A program made the translations under genes and the position numbers. 7,730 bases of DNA, taken from positions 1 through 7,730 of the forward strand of contig JADFQT010000116.1 in the NCBI GenBank assembly GCA_022561675.1, in the 5' to 3' direction. This stretch comes from Chloroflexota bacterium. Its GTDB lineage: Bacteria; Chloroflexota; Dehalococcoidia; Lucifugimonadales; UBA3495. Below, one piece after another: positions 5,148-7,730 of this stretch (position 1 is its first letter; every line of letters begins with the position of its first letter). The notes below the pieces were generated by a model. That model was not told the DNA's origin. It did not search any database and saw only the letters and a program-made list of their open reading frames with translations.

Positions 5148-7730
5148 CCGCCAAATACTCGGCCATAGTCTGAATGCTGTAGCTGCCATCCTCGGCAAGC
5201 AGGCTCTCCACCGCCGCTCGCACGGTGTCCAGCGAGGTGAAACAGGGGATGCGTCGCTCCACCGCGGCGCGCCGGATATAAAATCCGTCCCTCAACACGG
5301 AAGTATCGCCCGAGAGGGTATTCACCACCGCTTGAACCGTGCCGTCGGCAATCACGTCCACCACGTCGGGATGTCCTTCGCCAATCCTCTTGGTAACGGT
5401 GGTCACCGGCATGCCGGTGGCCTTGATCATCGCGGCCGTCCCCTCGGTGGCGTAGAGCTGGCATCCGGCCTGCAGCAGCTGCCGAATCAACGGCAGGGAC
5501 TCAGCCTTGTTCTGATCCGCAATGCTGAGCAGAATTCCCGTACCCGGCTTCAGGCTGATGTCCGCGGCCATGAGGGCCTTGGACAAAGCGCGGGGAAAGT
5601 CCCAGTCCAACCCCATAACCTCCCCGGTGGACTTCATTTCCGGTCCCAAGAACCAGTCAACCCCCACCAGCTTACCCATGGAGAATACCGGAGCTTTGAC
5701 TCCAACCAGTTTCTGCCTGGGCCATAAACCACCCGGATATCCCTGTTCCGCCAAGGTTTGCCCCAGCATTACCCGGGTGGCGATGCCGGCCACCGGCACG
5801 CCGGTCACTTTGGAGATAAAGGGGACAGTGCGACTGCCTCGGGGGTTCACCTCCAGCACGTATACGGTGGTTTCAGCCGAATCCTCCGCCGGAACAACTT
5901 GGGGGCTGCGATAGGCGCTGCCCCCCTGGATTACGAATTGGATATTCATCAGGCCGCGCACGCCCATGGCCAGCCCGATGCGGGTGGTGTACTCAACTAT
6001 GGTTTCTACTTCTGCTTCGGAAAGATTCAGCCCGGGGTAGATGGCCATGGAATCGCCGCTGTGAACGCCGGCCCTCTCTATGTGCTCCATTATTCCCGGA
6101 ATCAGCACCTGATCCCCGTCGCAAACGGCGTCCACCTCACATTCCTTGCCTTCCATGTAGTGGTCAACCAGCAGCCGACGCTCCGGTCCCACCTCGTGGG
6201 CAATGGTGAGATATCGGATCAGCTCCGAAGCGTTCTGGATTATTTCCATGGCCCGGCCTCCCAGCACGTAGCTGGGCCGGACCACTACCGGATATCCAAT
6301 GTTTTGAGCCACTTGTAGGGCTTCGGCGACCGACGCCACCGACGCGCCGGGTGGTTGGGGGATTCCCAACCGCGAGAGGAATTCTTCGAACTTGTGCCGG
6401 TCGGAAGCGATGTCGATGGCTTCGGCGCTGGACCCCAAGATAGGAAGCCCGACGTTGGCCAGGACTTGCGAAAGATTGATGGCGGTTTGGCCGCCGAATT
6501 GCACCACGCAGGGCGGGGCCTGGTCATCCACCGCCTCGTTATCCAAGATGTCCCGGACCGCCTCCTCATCTAATGGCTCAAAGTACAGGCGATCGCTTGT
6601 GTCGAAGTCGGTGGATACCGTCTCCGGGTTGGAATTAATCATTATGCTGCTCACGCCGGCCTGAGAGAGGGCCCAGGCAGCGTGGACGCTGCAATAGTCA
6701 AATTCAATGCCCTGGCCGATACGGATGGGGCCGCTGCCGATGACCACCGCCTTTTTCCCGGGTAGGGATGGGGCTTCGTTCTCCTGATCGTAACAGCTGT
6801 AGTAGTAGGGGGTCGCCGCCTCAAACTCCGCGGCGCAGGTATCCACCATTTTGTAGACCGGACGCAGGTCCCAGCCGAGCCGCAGGTTCCGTACCTGCTC
6901 CGGCAGCAGGTCGGCCAGGGTGCCCACTTGCGGGTCGGAGAAACCCAAACGTTTGGCCTTGAGCAGCAGGTCGGGGGTCAACTCCTCCGCTAGCAGTCGA
7001 CGCTCCATCCCCACTATGCGGTTCAGGGCGCTGATGAACCAGGGGTCGATGCTGGTTCGCTGTACCATCACCTCCGGGTCCATACCGGCCCTCAGCCCTA
7101 CCATAATCGCCCACAGCCGCAGGTCGTTGGGGCCCAGCGGCAGCCGATCCAGGGCTTGCTGGCTTTCGGCGCCGCCGCGCCAGGAAGGATCCTCCCACAG
7201 CAAGGTCCGGTTTCCCAGCTCCAGGGAGCGGGTGGCCTTTTGCAGCGCGGCCTCAAAGGACCGGTCAATGGCCATCACCTCTCCAGTGGCCTTCATCTGG
7301 GTGGTGATTTCCCGGTCGCCGTTGGGAAACTTGTCGAAGGGCCAGCGGGGAATCTTGACGACGCAGTAATCCAACGCCGGTTCGAAGGCGGCTCCAGTTT
7401 GCCCGGTCACCGCGTTGGGAATCTGGTCCAATCGCTTGCCAACCGCTATTTTGGCCGACACCCGGGCGATGGGGTAGCCGGTGGCTTTGCTGGCCAGGGC
7501 CGAGCTTCGACTCACCCTCGGATTCACCTCGATGACGTAGTACTCGCTCGCGCCGTCGGCTCGGCCCGGCAGAGTCTCGGCCACTATGTCGCCGGGGGCC
7601 AGCGCGAACTGGACGTTGCAACCGCCCTCGATGCCCAGCTCTCGAATGATCTTGAGGCTGGCCGACCGAAGCATCTGGTACTCCTTGTCGGAGAGGGTCT
7701 GGCTGGGCGCCACGACGATGCTATCGCCGG
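5140..7730 (-). CDS. carB: Carbamoyl-phosphate synthase large subunit (5' end beyond window)
   Basis: Makes carbamoyl phosphate from bicarbonate, glutamine-derived ammonia and two ATP, with CarA, for pyrimidine and arginine synthesis. Counting from the GTG at 7713: end of the first ATP-grasp with IEVNPRVSRSSALASKATGY (61-80) and IPRWPFDKF; the oligomerisation region (about 155-300); the second synthetase half from VVIGSGPIRIGQGIEFDYC (323-341), with VQFGGQTAINLS (404-415), VRPSYVLGGRAMEI (478-491) and LEVNPRGSRTVPF (620-632); and the C-terminal MGS-like allosteric domain (about 726-845) with YATEGTA (754-760) and K775. The frame continues to the window edge as GDSIVVAPSQT, so the 7713 GTG is an internal Val. 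Roughly 240-250 N-terminal residues are off-window, judging from E. coli CarB. Both ATP-grasp halves carry an insertion just before the EVNPR metal-binding strand. carA is probably upstream (beyond 7730), but this cannot be seen. Confidence 0.97.
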   Translation of the reverse strand, partial: GDSIVVAPSQTLSDKEYQMLRSASLKIIRELGIEGGCNVQFALAPGDIVAETLPGRADGASEYYVIEVNPRVSRSSALASKATGYPIARVSAKIAVGKRLDQIPNAVTGQTGAAFEPALDYCVVKIPRWPFDKFPNGDREITTQMKATGEVMAIDRSFEAALQKATRSLELGNRTLLWEDPSWRGGAESQQALDRLPLGPNDLRLWAIMVGLRAGMDPEVMVQRTSIDPWFISALNRIVGMERRLLAEELTPDLLLKAKRLGFSDPQVGTLADLLPEQVRNLRLGWDLRPVYKMVDTCAAEFEAATPYYYSCYDQENEAPSLPGKKAVVIGSGPIRIGQGIEFDYCSVHAAWALSQAGVSSIMINSNPETVSTDFDTSDRLYFEPLDEEAVRDILDNEAVDDQAPPCVVQFGGQTAINLSQVLANVGLPILGSSAEAIDIASDRHKFEEFLSRLGIPQPPGASVASVAEALQVAQNIGYPVVVRPSYVLGGRAMEIIQNASELIRYLTIAHEVGPERRLLVDHYMEGKECEVDAVCDGDQVLIPGIMEHIERAGVHSGDSMAIYPGLNLSEAEVETIVEYTTRIGLAMGVRGLMNIQFVIQGGSAYRSPQVVPAEDSAETTVYVLEVNPRGSRTVPFISKVTGVPVAGIATRVMLGQTLAEQGYPGGLWPRQKLVGVKAPVFSMGKLVGVDWFLGPEMKSTGEVMGLDWDFPRALSKALMAADISLKPGTGILLSIADQNKAESLPLIRQLLQAGCQLYATEGTAAMIKATGMPVTTVTKRIGEGHPDVVDVIADGTVQAVVNTLSGDTSVLRDGFYIRRAAVERRIPCFTSLDTVRAAVESLLAEDGSYSIQTMAEYLAGS

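Noticed and set aside
1..7730. CRISPR arrays, insertion sequences or prophage remnants
   Set aside because: No regularly spaced repeats, terminal inverted repeats, transposase or integrase motifs were seen; the only clear repeat is the 42-base tandem duplication.

Overview
This is a GC-rich bacterial window with six or seven closely packed genes and no sign of rRNA, tRNA, CRISPR or an insertion sequence. The gene set fits a Chloroflexota-type genome, perhaps a Dehalococcoidia/SAR202-like lineage: a type 2 PyrF followed by a DUF951 protein, a Thermus/Chloroflexi-style 7Fe ferredoxin, and CarB with lineage-specific loop insertions. The taxonomy is inferred from protein style only and is not secure.

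Left block, + strand: the 3' part of pyrF (OMP decarboxylase, cut by the window start), a 72-residue DUF951 gene and an MFS transporter. The small gaps suggest one transcript. The pyrF/DUF951 junction carries a 42-base (14-codon) imperfect tandem duplication. It doubles both the pyrF C-terminal codons with their stop and the GTG start of the DUF951 gene.

Middle block: a CysB-like LysR regulator on the - strand converges on the MFS gene. It is divergent from a 7Fe-type ferredoxin and an ornithine cyclodeaminase/mu-crystallin family gene on the + strand. The 401-base gap between lysR and the ferredoxin contains a sharp AT-rich island. There, two back-to-back sigma70-type promoters appear to share almost the same -35 bases, and an AT-rich palindrome overlaps the lysR -10. 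This is the classical layout of a LysR regulator controlling itself and a divergent operon. The cyclodeaminase-family protein keeps the Rossmann site but lacks the aspartate expected for true ornithine cyclodeaminase, so it is more likely another imine/amino-acid oxidoreductase of the family.

Right block, - strand: most of carB (carbamoyl-phosphate synthase large subunit), convergent with the cyclodeaminase gene and cut at its N-terminus by the window end. Pyrimidine biosynthesis genes (pyrF, carB) therefore flank an unrelated transporter/regulator/redox segment, in opposite orientations. I see no clearly new defence or mobile system. The most distinctive things are the duplicated gene junction, the shared-35 divergent promoter, the altered OCD-family active site, and the matching loop insertions in both ATP-grasp halves of CarB.
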